In this document: positions 26,690-39,129 of the stretch, piece by piece | How the letters are laid out: each line of letters begins with the position of its first letter | Numbering within the stretch: the first letter of the stretch is position 1 | Origin: Aphelocoma coerulescens | Taxonomy: Eukaryota > Chordata > Aves > Passeriformes > Corvidae | Reading direction: 5' to 3' | Assembly (NCBI RefSeq): GCF_041296385.1 | Contig: NC_091023.1 | Coordinates: forward strand, 25,049,924-25,113,923 | DNA length: 64,000 nucleotides | The notes under the pieces: model-generated | Told to the model about the DNA's origin: nothing | Databases searched by the model: none | What the model saw: only the letters and a program-made list of their open reading frames with translations | Position numbers and translations under genes: made by a program

Positions 26690-27175
26690 TTTTGATGGAG
26701 TTGCTGGCAGTTTGCAGCCCGGAATTCAGCGGAGCAGCTCCGACCCTTCCTATTCCGCAGCAGTCTGCCCTTGGGTAGCATTAACAGCGTAATTCCATAT
26801 TCCTATGAACCAGCTTCCCCCTGGAACGGGAGCTGCTGCTCAACGCGCCTCAGATCCGAGAGCGGCAGGAAATTAGGGAGGGTTTAAAGTTTAGAAAAGT
26901 GGCTTTCAAGTGGCTCTTTTCTCCCCTTGCTCCCGGCGGGCCATCAGCTCGGTGCTGGCGGCAGTCAGGGGGGAGCTGTCCCTGGGAGAGCATCCTGCTT
27001 TTCCCCAGGAGGGACAGAGGGGGATCGGGGTAGAACAGAGCTCTGCTGCCTTTGGGAAGGCACAGCCAGCTGGGAGCCTGCAGGGTAAATAAAGCCTGGA
27101 GTTCGGGACTGTGCCTCTGCTTTAGGAAAAGGCTCACCCCAGCTGCATTTTCCGCAATTCACCCCGGCGGCCCTT
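26690..27175. promoter_or_regulatory. CpG-richer intronic patch (candidate regulatory element)
   Basis: In about 480 bases I count close to twenty CpG dinucleotides (for example aacgcgcctcagatccgaga and ctcccggcgggccatc), whereas neighbouring intron has very few. It is not a classical strong CpG island, no TATA box is evident and no first exon was recognised. It could be an enhancer, an alternative promoter or simply less decayed sequence. Confidence 0.35.
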
Positions 27176-28844
27176 GGTGTTTGGGCTGTTCAGGGAGCAG
27201 CTCCCAAGTTGTGTGCACACATTTTTCCTGCCTCTCAAGTTCCTGCCCTGCCTGAAGTGTGGCTGGATTGTTTTAGGTACATAACATCATTTCTCTGTGC
27301 GTGGTTTCTCCAGGTGAGAACTCGTCTGTGCAGGAATTGTTTGCTTTGGGTGGCTGAATGGGCTCCAGAGTGTCTCCTGTGAGAGGGTATAGGTGAAAGC
27401 AGCTCACCTTGGGGGCTGAGTTTTGCAGGAGCCTTCAGTTTGGGGGGGATTTGGGTAGTAAAAGCTGCTCAGGGATGATGCAGAGCCTCTCTGTGAACAG
27501 TTTCCCTTTTATTGCAGTTTATTGTTGCATTTTCCCAGAGTAACTGGACATGTTTTCTGTGGTGGACCCACATCAGCACTTAGTGTAAAGCCAAGCACCA
27601 AGATCCTGAAGCTGATTTAATTTGTATGCACATTTTGAACAGCAACATCCTCAACCCCAGTGCCAGGCTTGCCCTAATAAAGAATTTATGAAAACAGATC
27701 ATATTATTGCAGATTTACCAGGAGCTGATTTTGTGTACACAAGGTTTGTCATTTTTAGATCGTGTCCCAACTCCAGCAAGTGTGTTTAAGTCCATTATTT
27801 TATTTTTTGATATATAAATAAAAATATAACTGTCCTTGTGTAGATTAAAGCCCATCAGTGCTCACAGTTTTCCCTGGGTCCCATCACAGACATAAATCCT
27901 GCCAGTTCCTACATCTCCACCAAAAAAATGGGCAAAATGCTGCAAATTGCTCTTCTCCGAGCGATTCTGGCAGCATGAGGAAGAAATGTTATTGTTGTTA
28001 ACAAACCCTGGCTTCTCTGTGCCACTTCCAGGCTTCAGATTGGCATCAAGGGCTACAGAACATCAAGTCCCCAAAATACTCCACAACTCCCACTCCCAGC
28101 TCGCCCAATAAATCATCTCCTTTTTTACTACACCGCTGTGTCAGAAACAACAAAGCAGGTTGGGGCTGCCAGAAGCCAAAAGAAAGGAGAGCATTTTCCT
28201 GTATTTCCCTCCCAGCTTTTCTGGCAAGGGCTGCACATCATTTATCTTTAAACAGTTTTGCTTTGCTCTGAGTTGACTTTTGAGTTCAAAGAGGCGACAG
28301 CTTTGGGGAGTGGAATTTCGTTGCAGTGTGTGTGAAGGGAGAGGATGTTTGTGTAGTACTTGCCTGGCACTAGAGAGGCTGAATTTATTATTTATATACG
28401 TGTTAAAACACAGACAGACAGTGTGTGTATTTATTAGAGTTTATGTTGTTCACACTGAGGTAATTCCTGCAATATTCCAAGTATTGCTGCCCTCAGTGAA
28501 GTGGTACAAGCAGCTTTAATGAAATTTTTGATTGAATTAATGTGGTCAGGGATCCTGGGAGCATCACCACCTTCCTGTCAGAAGCATCTTGGACTGGTCA
28601 CTTCTGAGCCCACTGGGTCCCCAAATGCTGCTGGGGGTGCTTGTGTGTGGAGAGATGGCGAAATCCCACATTTTTGGCAGGAAAATCCCAAACCAACAGC
28701 TTCACCTGTGCTGTTCTTGCCATTCCTGGAGCAGCAACAATCTCAGGGCGCAGAGGGAAGGGCCATGAACAGGAGTGGGCTATGAGAGGGGTTACTCCAG
28801 GAATCCATGCCTGGAACCACACCCAGACTTTTCCTCCTGCTTTT

Positions 28845-28884
28845 CTCTATAAAATCACTCTTCATCCAGAGTGATTTTATAGAG
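28845..28884. repeat. Perfect 17-bp inverted repeat with 6-nt loop
   Basis: The left arm ctctataaaatcactct (28845-28861) and the right arm agagtgattttatagag (28868-28884) pair perfectly around tcatcc. Flanks beyond the arms do not continue the pairing. It is shorter than a typical microRNA precursor stem and shows no element-like ends. Confidence 0.92.
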
Positions 28885-30964
28885 GGAAACATTTCATCTC
28901 TGATTTTTAAACGTTGCACTGCAAAGGCAGCACTGGAGAAGCAGCAGGTTCCTGTAGCAAAAGGTGCAGGTTGTTCTTGTCTTCCTGAAATGCACAAATG
29001 TGAGGCCTTCCAAAATCCAGGAGATCCAGGGCTTTGTAGTTTATTCCCATTTAGGAATGTTGCTCATATCTTCCAAAATGCTCAGTTCTGGATTGATGCA
29101 TGGCTTTGCATTCACATCTGAAGCAAAAATTACATCTGAAGTTCAAATCTTAGCTCTGTCACAGCGTCCTTAGTTCTGTGCTCAGGTTTTCATTTGGGTT
29201 CTGGAATCTATTTCTGAAATGTTTGTGCCATTATAAATTTAGGGAGAAAAACCTGACATGTGAGTCCTGTGTTAGCAGCAATTTGGCCACTTTTGTCAAG
29301 AATAAAACCTCCCCTGATTAATGATTTTTAAGCATTGCATGTTATGTGCTCAATAAACTCTGCAGCTGCAGAGGTGAAGGCACTCACAATTATAGTGCCC
29401 CTTAATTTACTATTTTGCTTTAAATGTTTGAAGGATGTTTGGAAAAGCAGAGTCAACATCCTTAAGGCTGCAATCCCCTAAATGTAAAAATGGAGTTAAG
29501 TTTCTGCTCCTTGCACTGTGTCCCACACTTCCCCCACACTCATTCTGTGCTATTCACACTCTGAGATTTAATTTGTAGGGGTTTTTTTTATTTTTAAAGT
29601 ACAATCTGATGCTAATTTTGCATTAACAGAAGAAAAAAAAAAATCATTTGAGCTGATTAAATTAAAATGCATGGTCGTGATTTCATCTTCACTCCGTGCT
29701 CGGGATGAAGTTCCTGAGCTGGGAGGGTGGCTGAGGACAGGGATGGGACAGAGCTGTGCCCCTGAGAGGGAATCTCTAATTAGACATTCCCAAATCACAA
29801 TTTATTTCCCTCTTTTCCTTGGGATTCAACCTTCAGGTGTGCCAGGAGAGTGAACAGCAGCACCAGGCTTTGCCCGTGGTCAGGAACATCTCCTGCCAAG
29901 CAGTTGGTGTTTGGCTTTCCCTAATTCCAGTGATTTAACTCCTGTTCCCTCTGCTCCATAAAACCAAACTGTGTTCCTTGTAAACAACAGTTCCACTGCT
30001 GCTGTGTCCCCTCTGTAATAACCCATCGTTAATGGAGTGGAGAAGAAGTCATAAATACCAACTGCTTGTGGAGCTGCCTGCTGCAAGAAGGTGGAATGGC
30101 TTTGTAGTGCAGCATTCCTGGGACTGGCCAGGAGCTGGGATCTCGGTGACCTGACCAGAATCATCATCATCATCCTCCATGAGGAGCCTCCTTAGCCCCG
30201 AACTCCACCTACTCCTCAAGGTTTTCATCCCAAGAACTCAGAATTAAGCAGCTATTTGGTTTAAGCATAAATGTATCCATTTTCTGCAGCCTGCTCATTA
30301 AATTTTAACTTCTGCAGTCTTCTCCAAGAGGGCTTGGAGCAGGATTTTCCCTCTGCTGGGATAAATGACCCCTCTCTGGAGTTGCTGGGGCTGTGGTGTA
30401 TTGGAGGGTGATGTTGCACAGGTTCTAAAGCTGGCAAACACCATTATATTTATTGAATTAACCTCTGAACTTGCTTGAGAATAGCTCAAAACACCCGACA
30501 CAGAGCAGACAGCTTTTTTTGTTTTATAGCCACAGCTTGGGTACAATTTACTTCGTTTGTCATCTTCTGTAATTATTTTTCTAATGCTGCATCTACTGCA
30601 GGGACAATATGTGAATTTGAATAAGCTGCGAAATGCTGCTCATGAGGGGAATAGCAATTTAGAAGTGTGGAGGTAGTTACTTACACTCATTCATTTATTT
30701 TTAAATGGGAGTTTCTTTATCGTCTTTGTTTTCAGCCTTTGTTAACAATGTCCCCAAACACTCCGGGGGGGGGTGTGAGTTGTGCAGACAGCTGTTAATG
30801 GGAGGCCATTTCTTTCTGTTAACCTGAATTCGCTGAAATGGTGTCAAATAACCAGGCAGGAATTGGAGCTGCTCACCTGAGCAGTGGAACTGACATGAGG
30901 AACAAACCAAGCTTTCCAGGGAGCTGGAATGGGAGAATGGAGAGCCTGGTAATAAAGTGCTTTA

Positions 30965-31105
30965 ATGGTGGAGTCCCCATCCCTGGAAGTGTTCAAAAAA
31001 GGTGTGGATGTGGCACTTGAGGACGTGGTTTAGTGGTGACCATGGTGGTGGTGAGTTCGACTCGATGGTCTTAAAGGTCTTTCCCAAACTTAACCATTCT
31101 TTGAT
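30965..31105 (+). mobile_element. CR1 tail fragment, plus orientation (different subtype)
   Basis: Reads 'ggagtccccatccctggaag', then 'gttcaaaaaaggtgtggatg', then 'gatggtcttaaaggtctttc' and 'aaccattctttgatt'. This is the classical avian CR1 3' end, of another subtype from the nearby 31262 copy. It has no coding sequence. Confidence 0.85.
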
Positions 31106-31261
31106 TAATTTGACCCATCCTGGTCATTTCCTGGTGTGTTACTGGATCATTTCCTGCTCCTCTTGCCATTCCTGCACAGCCTTTTAAACTCTGGGAGGGG
31201 TCCCACAACCCCTGGTGTGAAGGGGGCTCCACATCTGTCTCCAGCACCAGGGCTGGTCTGG

Positions 31262-31505
31262 CAGGATGAGGGGAGATGGTTTTAAACTGAAAGAGGGGAG
31301 GTTTGGACTAAGAAAAAATTCCTCCCTGGGAGGGTGGGCAGGCCCTGGCACAGGGTGCCCAGAGCAGCTGTGGCTGCCCCTGGATCCCTGGCAGTGCCCA
31401 AAGCCAGGTTGGACATTAGGGCTTGGAGCTAGTGGAAGGTGTCCCTGCCCATGGATGGCATTTAAGGTCCTTGCACCCCAAAGCACTTTGTGATTCCATT
31501 ATTCT
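31262..31505 (+). mobile_element. CR1 LINE 3' tail, 5'-truncated, plus orientation
   Basis: From 'ggatgaggggagatggtttt' through 'gtgggcaggccctggcacag' to 'aaagcactttgtgattccat'. Same subfamily as the copies at 16121 and 19016, with a short internal deletion around 31430 (the 'gggacag' segment is missing). The left edge is approximate. Confidence 0.86.
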
Positions 31506-33857
31506 GCTACCCCTTGTCCTCCACCAGATGCCCAGATCTGCAGCAGCTGCAGAGGCCCAAGTTTTTGGGCAGACCATTTGGTTTCATCCTCCTTTTTCCC
31601 CTGGCTGGAAGTTCTGCCAGGAGCTCCGAGCCCAGCCCAGCCTTACCTTCTTGCTGTCCTTATCCTGCTCTTCCTGAGCTCTCCCTGCCCTGCTGCTGAG
31701 CCAGTTTGTTCTCACATCTCCTGCTCATTTTGCTGTGAGCTCCTGGCAGTGCCTTTCTCTGCCCTCCCAGGTACTGACCTTCGCAGCTGCCCCAGATGCC
31801 TTTTCTTCCCTTACTCATAAATCACTTCCTATTCTTTTATCAGGGTTTTTTTTTTTTCCTCTTCTCCTTTTTGCCGAGTGCAGGGCTTTATTTTCCAGCT
31901 GTCAGCACTTATCTGAAGTGTACCAATGTCACTCCTCCTGAAATGCTGCCAGGTGGGGACAGAACTTCCTTATCACCTGCTGATCTCTTCATGGAAGTAT
32001 CTCTCTACACAGATTTATCTCCACTATTTAAGATCTCTCATCTCAGCTTCTGTATTTAGGAGAAACTCAACAATTCTTGTATTACTGTGGCCTACAGAAG
32101 TTTTGTTTTCTATTTGGATTTTGCAGTTCTTGTTCTTCATGAAGGAGAGACCAGGGTAGTGAAATAGGATAGAAAAGCGTTTATCCAGAGGGATGTTCGT
32201 GCAGGAATCTGCACTTGGAGCAGGTCAGAGCTGGGGAACTCTCTCTCTCCAACTCTCCTCTTTTCCCACTGAAATTCATGAAAGAATTATGTGATTTCTT
32301 CTTTTCTCTCTATAAAGAATATTCCCTCAGTCTCACAGGACTGAGCTGCACTCCTCAGTCAGGTGCTTTGGGCAAATTCACCTTCCCGTGTTTCTTCCCA
32401 TTCCCTTCCAAATCCTTGTGGTTGCACCAAAAGGAAAACAAAGGAATTTTGTAAATACCATTCACTGAATTTGGGGGTTTTTTATATCCCATTCATCTCA
32501 TGCTGTATATTGGACAGTGGAAATGTGGAACGTGCAATGCAATTAAGAAAGAATACAGTTCATTAAAATCCACCAAAAAGCTCTGGATTTTGGGATCGAC
32601 TCAAATGGGCATCTTGAACCAGGCCCAAGGAGCAGTTCCGTGTTTCAGCCCAGCCAACAACATCCTCTGGAAATGTTCTTGGACAGAACCACACCAGCAG
32701 GGATGATGGGAAGCTTTAATGGTACAAATTTGCTAAATACAGAATTAGGAGGGCTCTTCCTAAGAGCTGGCAAGTGTCTTCCTAGAGAACGAGGGGATGT
32801 TTGGATTTAGTGGCAGTAGAAACAAAGCTGGAACAAAATCCTTCACTGACTGCTCAGGGGGTGTTGTGTGAGGGGCAATGCTGTGGGATTATTGACATGG
32901 GATTTGGCCCATCCAAGGGCAATCCTTGGCCACGTTTTTGGGGTGTAATGTCAGTGCCACGGGAACATGGTGGGAAGGAGCAGGACTGTCCCTGTTGAGG
33001 GTAATTGGTGTTAAATCAGTTTGTCTTGCATCTGTGTGGGAAAACAGCGTGGCCAAGGAGTGTTTTTGGAATAAAAGTGTGGCCAAGGGGCTTTCCTTGG
33101 TGTTTTATCAGATTTAACAGGTCCCATTCCTGTTTTCCCATGTCCCTTCTTCTCCAAAACCACCTGGATTTTAAGAAGTCTTGGTTTTTTTAATCATTTG
33201 TCACTCATTCTTTCAATCTTACATCACCATTCCTTTATTTGATGTGTTCAGGGTCTGTTTCCCCAGGTCCCATCCCTGTCTCTGGGTGTTTGTAGGATGC
33301 TGATGTGAGTGGGATGCAAAAACCTACCCCAGGCTGGATTCCAGAGCAGGAATCTTCATGGCTTGAATGTGATTCCAACTTTTATCCTGGCAGCTTGCAC
33401 GCAAAGCTTGTGTTTTGCACATCAGGACACAATAATCCCCTTTTCAAGTGCAGAGTTCACAGACATCCTGTCCGTGGCTTCCAAAAACGCCTCCTGAAAT
33501 AATCCTGAAAGGGACACATCAAAGAGGGACCTTGTCAAAATTCCTTCCCCCTAAAATAAACCTGCAGACAAAGCCCTGGATAGGATGTTGGAGTTAATAA
33601 TATTTTGTGTTGCTTCCTTGAAGAAGGAGCTGTGAACTTCAAGGTTTGTTATGTATTTATAAAGCATTTTCCCTCTCAGTGGTTTCAGTACTGTGGGGTT
33701 TAATTTGATTTATGAGTTATAGTTAAGGTGGGCTGGCTTTTCCTTCCCTTCTACATCTACATACATGCAGTGGTGAAAAATTAATTAAACTGTGCTGCCC
33801 ATAGTGATGACACTATTCCCTGGAATGGGATGCTACCAGGAATGGGATTTAGAAATA
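31506..33857. other. Intronic stretch without genes
   Basis: Unique sequence, pyrimidine-rich around 31580-31900. A short repeated motif (gtggccaagg near 33050 and 33081) is the only internal repeat noticed. No exon or RNA gene recognised. Confidence 0.55.
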
Positions 33858-33980
33858 TAATAATTATCATATTTATACCTGAGATTATAATATTCGATAA
33901 TTTAATATAATAACTACAACATTTATAATTACATATTAAATTATAATAATTATAATTTAGAAATTATATATAAACTATGC
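33858..33980. repeat. AT-rich tract
   Basis: About 120 bases composed almost wholly of A and T with irregular taataat/ataatta motifs. Confidence 0.85.
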
Positions 33981-34679
33981 CCATAATTGATCATGTTCTA
34001 TACAAGAAAATGAGATTTTTTTTCCCCTCTGTTTATTGAGGTTTAGGAACATGTCAGATATCCTGCTCTGCTCAGGCCATTGCTCTGTAGCTTCCTTCAA
34101 TTTTCCTTCACTTCCAAGGAATTTTTTAATCACGGCCACTCCATTCTTTCCCAGGAAGCCTCCGTGCAAACGGTGCCTCTGATTTAAATGCTTGGTGTCC
34201 TTGGTTTTGTCTCTCTGTGACCTGATTGAGCTCTTTAACTCTGCAGAACGAGGCAAAGCAACAGCAAAGCTCCAGGTTTTGCCCTGCCACGTCGAGCAGT
34301 GCCACACAGCCCTCAGGCAGGCCAAAATACTCTATTTTTAGACCCAAGATAATGCTTTGAAGTACTTATTCCAGCCAGAAAAGGCACTGGGATCAGCACA
34401 AACTATATTTTATTTATGCCAGAGGTACAAAATGGAGGCTTTTGCTCAGAGATTGTGCCTTGCAGAGATTTAGGTCTGGAAATGGGAATACTTTGATTTT
34501 TTTCCTGCTTAGCCATTCCTAGGCTAAAGGAGTTTTTAGTTTCTTCGTTGGTTTGGTGCAAAGGAATAATTGGTGCCACAAAGCCCCCACTGGGGTGAGT
34601 TATTCAGGGTATTAATGCAGATTTCAACTGGTCAGATTTCCAGCTGTCAGCACATCTGGTAGATTTCTATTTATTTATG

Positions 34680-34880
34680 AGATATATATATTTTTTTTTA
34701 ATACGTATTTTATATATATTAAAAGATATGTTATTATATATTATTATATTTATGGTATATTATGTATTATATATTGTATATTATATATTTTATATTAAAA
34801 TATATATTTTTTTTATATATCTTTTATATATCTGTAGTTATAGATAGATATTTATATGTATATATTTTATATATTCCAGT
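34680..34880. repeat. AT-rich tract followed by a G13 run
   Basis: About 200 bases of TA-rich sequence (tatatat and tattata motifs). Shortly after it ends, a run of 13 G occurs at 34891-34903. Confidence 0.88.
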
Positions 34881-35762
34881 GGTGGAAACTGGGGGGGGGG
34901 GGGAAAAACCTCTCTCCTTCCTTCTCCTTCAAACTTCAGAGTTTGCATGCCCTGGTTTTCCCCCTGGGATTGCTGCAGTTGTTCACAACCAAAAAATATC
35001 AGAAGGTTCCAAAACAAAAGTGATGGAAATATCGAGGGAAAGTTTTTGCTTCCCTTCTTTCTGGTTGCAACATTTGGTGTTTGGTTAAAAACTCAAAATC
35101 TGGCATCTTGTTTTATGCAAAGCACCTGGGATTGGAAGGGGCACAGTCAAACAAGGAAGGTGGGATTTAGCCCAAATTCCCTGTGGGATTTCCAGCTCCT
35201 GGCGTTTTCTAGATGAACACTCAGACAAATTGCACGGAAATGATTTTATTAGATGCCTTTCAAAGCTAAATAGGTGTCAGTCCTTGTAGAAGGGGGCAAG
35301 CTGCAGGTTATTTTGGTGATATTTGGTAAGAGAAAACCAGATTTTTCTCGTAATTGATTTCACTCTAAAAAACCACGATGCTAAATCACTAAGAGATGTT
35401 GTTTGAGTGGGTTTCTAGCTCGGTTTCTAAGAGAAAATCAGATTATTTCTTGGCCACCTACCTATAAAAACATTTTAACAGCTCTTTTGCTTGACCCTGT
35501 AGTTAGAGATTTTATTTTACATAATTCCTGTGAGCACTGAGAAAGGCCAAAGAGAAAACCACAGGAATCAGCAGGAAAAAGCATTTTCCCTCAAGCACAT
35601 CCTACTGATGCATATAAAGTACAATTTTAAAAGATTTTAAGGAGTTTTATTCCACCTCACTCATATTCCCTAAAAGTGGAACTCGTGGGGTGCTCAGAGT
35701 TTGGGTTTTAGGTGCAGTGAGCTTCACTGTTTTATTTCTTCTCTGTTTATTTAATATATTAA

Positions 35763-35835
35763 AGAACCACAGAATCATTTTGGTGGGAAAAGACCTCAAA
35801 GATCATCAAGACCAACTGTATTTAGCAGATCATAA
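35763..35835 (-). mobile_element. Short CR1 tail fragment, minus orientation
   Basis: Contains 'accacagaatcattttggtg' followed by 'aaaagacctcaaagatcatc', the reverse complement of a CR1 3' end. Older than the 16121/19016 group. It abuts the AT-rich tract on its right. Confidence 0.75.
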
Positions 35836-35859
35836 AGCCCCAAAATCTATAAAATACTT

Positions 35860-36370
35860 ACCTACAAATATATCAATATTTATCTAAAAATATATATACC
35901 TATATACATTAGTATATAATATATAATTATTATATTTTATATATAATTATTATTATATATAAGTAACATATATCATTAAATATAAATAAATATAAAAATA
36001 AATATAATTATTATATTTTTATATAATTATTATTTAATTATTACATAATTGTATATATAATATATAATATGTAATATATAATATATAATATATAATATAT
36101 AATATATAATATGTAATATGTAATATGTAATATATAATATATTATGTATTATATATTATACATGATATGCTATGTATTATATATATTCTATAATATATAT
36201 TATATATATATTATATTATAGTATTATACATGATATATAATATATATTTTCTATTTTATCCTTTTATATATATTTCTATGTTATTTTTATCTATTTCCAC
36301 ATTTATAAATATATCTATTTCTATAGAAATATTTATAATACATCTAAAATTCTATAAAATTTTATAAAAT
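35860..36370. repeat. Long AT-rich tract with heptamer array and dyad symmetry
   Basis: About 500 bases almost free of G and C. From about 36059 to 36139 a heptamer AATATAT (variant AATATGT) repeats about a dozen times. It is followed by its approximate reverse complement (ATTATGT/ATTATAT) to about 36165, so the strand can fold on itself. Confidence 0.9.
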
Positions 36371-39072
36371 AAAATTAACGTTCTAAATGTCTTGTTATGC
36401 AGAAAAAAAACCACAGTGAGAACACGAGGTTGGGTAACAGTGTGTGGGCCCTGCTGGAAAGCTGAGGCCTTAAATTCAGAGTTTTTAAGGAGAATAAAAG
36501 GGGATGCTCAAGGAAAGGATGCCAAAGAACTGGGATTGGGGGAGAAATGGGAGTGGGGAAGCTGTGCAGAGAGGCCAAGGGCAAAAGCACAGCAATGAGA
36601 AGTAAAAATAGCATGATAAAGATCATTCTGGTACCAAAAAATAGCCTGTAGCTCCTCGTGTGCATGTGAAACTCGCCTAGTGACCAAAATAACCTCCATG
36701 GAAAAGAAATCCAGGATGTTTCCCCAGCAGCTCTCCAGAACATCCGTGTATGGATGGCAGTGAGGAAGCATCTCGTGGTGAAACAGCTTTTTACCCATAA
36801 ATCCAAGATAAACTCCCTTTCATTTCTCACTGGGATTGCTGGCGTTAAATATTTCATTTTTTCAGGTAGTTTAAGATGCAGTTCTTTAAAAAGAGAATAT
36901 CCCCTAATTGTGTCCAGTGAAAACATTCATTGCATAATTTTGTGTTTGGATTCATTCACCCCCTGATTTCCACCTGATTTCCAGGCAGCAGAGTTTATTG
37001 CAAAGCTTTAGAAAACCAGATTAGAATATAATTTTAAGTGTCAGGGAACATCAAGCATTTCATCGTGATTTCCTGCAGTCATTGCTCTTGCAAATTTGAT
37101 TTCCCACTTCACTAAAATCCACTTTATGGAAATACTGCATCCATGTGAGGGGGAAAGGGAGTTTATGGGCTCCAAAATTGAGATAAGGAGTTCAGAAATA
37201 GCCCTGATTCGATTTTCCTGGGCTTTTTGCTCACGTGTTTTGTTCTGGTGGAGCCTCTTAGGTGGGAAATGAAAGGAAATGTTTCCTTAAAGCAGCGTTT
37301 TCACCTCCCAGAGCAGCACATGCATTTGGTTTAGCTCATCCCATTCATTTGCTCCCAGATTTCTCTCCCGGGATACTTTTGGGTTGATACAGGAGTATCA
37401 GTAGCTCCTCAAGGTGAGGCTCGCTCTCAGTGTTTATTTTGCAGGGGATTTTCTCCTTCCTAGAACGGGATGGAATAAAAATAGCCAGGATTCAGCCCCA
37501 AGGCCAAGCAAGGCAATGTAATCTGGTTTTGAGCTGCTGAGCTGGCACCAGCTCCCGGGCAGGGATGGGCTCCGGGCTTTTCCTGGGGCTTTGCAGCTGG
37601 AAAAGCCACCTGGAACTCCAAGTTCCTTCCTGAGTCCAGCTTAGTGCTCTTACCAGCACTCATCCCAACCCCAGAGGCTTTTCTCCAAAAACAGGGAATG
37701 ACAGGCTCCGTGCAGGGATTTAATTCCTGTCGGGGCATCGAGCGCTGCCAGGGCCTGGGATCTGCCAGCAGAATCCTCCCAGGAGCTGCTGCTGATGCTG
37801 GAGCAGCTGCAGGAACTTCTCAGCCATGATTTTCCTTCTCCTTGGGAAAATGGGAATGGTTTTTTACGGAGCTGGAGGCCAGTGTGTGGATTTGGACGCT
37901 CCAAAAGGCGCCGCCGTGGATGACGCTCTGAGGGGAGGCTGTCCATGCTTAGCCCCTCGAGCACCTCTCCCTTCTTTTGGCCTCTTTGCAAAGCTCTTAA
38001 AGGTCTCTCCCAAAATTGCCTTTGCTTTAACCAGCTCCTTGGTGGCCAGCCTTCCCTTTTGTCCCTTTTCCTTCTTCCACAGACTTTCTCCCTGAGAAAT
38101 GCCATTATTTGGCTGTACCACCATGTTGGCTCCAAAATAAGTTTCTCACTCTTCTGCACACCAGGTTTTTTCCCCCTCAACGTTTCCTGCTGGTATTTTA
38201 TTTGTCTCTATTTAGCTGAGTTTCTGTCACACCCACAACATTCCCAAATCCTGTTTTTACCCCTTTTTTTGCTTGGTGTTGGCAGCATTTCTTTGAACCT
38301 TACGATTCTCTCAGATGTTGTTTTCTCGTTCCCCGTTTGTGTTCCGCCGTCGGTCGTCAGGAAACAAACCCACTTTTTTGGGGTGGAAAGCTGTGATTCC
38401 ACAGTTTCCTGCCCGAAATGATTTTCTCACATGTTTTGTCCCGATCTTTCGAGACACTTCAAGCTGTTGAGATTTTTCCATTCTGCTCTGCTCCTTTGGT
38501 TTCACCACAGGTCATCCCTTTAGAGTTTACTGCTCAAAGTGTTGCCGGAGAAGCTGGGAATAAATGTGGATGACAGCGGGAAGGGTGAGCAGCAGCTGGG
38601 ATCATGAAGTGCCTGGAGGGAATGGGTTGTGTAGGTGGATTTAAAAGCAGCTGCACCTGGAGATGATGTTTAGACAGGGAGGTTTAGACATGGTTTAGTG
38701 ATCAGGGGTAGTACACAGAGCTCAGGCGGAGATAACAACTTAGAATCATCGTTCTGAGAGTAATCCTGGAGCTCTCTGGGATGAGAGGATTAAGAGCGAT
38801 GCTCCCACTGCTTCATCCTGCAGCACTGTGGGGATGTCCCCAGAGCTGCCTGCCTTGGGTTGGAGTCCAGAAAGCTCTGGAGAGTCAAGATTGGGAAGTC
38901 ATCAGCTGATTCCTGGGAGTGGGACTCAGCCCTGATCCTTGCCCTGGACAGCTGTTAGGAAACTCTCTGGAAAATAACAGGTGGAGTGGGAATAGGTGTG
39001 TGGGAATGATCCAGGTGGAATAATGAGCAGCAGGGGGAAAAATCCCCACAGAGTTCATCCATCCTGAGGGGT

Positions 39073-39129
39073 AACACCAGAGTGAGGGAACAGCACCAGG
39101 GTGAGGGACCAGCACCAGGGTGAGGGACA
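39073..39129. repeat. 19-bp tandem repeat, 3 copies
   Basis: Unit agcaccagggtgagggacc; the first copy differs at a few bases. Confidence 0.88.

Larger units (their letters stand above)
19291..30964. other. Intronic stretch, mostly unique
   Basis: Apart from the CR1 fragment at 21160, a GT-rich patch at 22670-22750, a GGAA microsatellite at 23541, the CpG-richer patch near 26690-27175 and the hairpin at 28845, nothing specific is seen. No exon or RNA gene was recognised on either strand. Confidence 0.55.

Noticed and set aside
36375..36926. 183-codon minus-strand open frame
   Set aside because: No family resemblance; borders an AT-rich tract and has no splice or codon-bias support.
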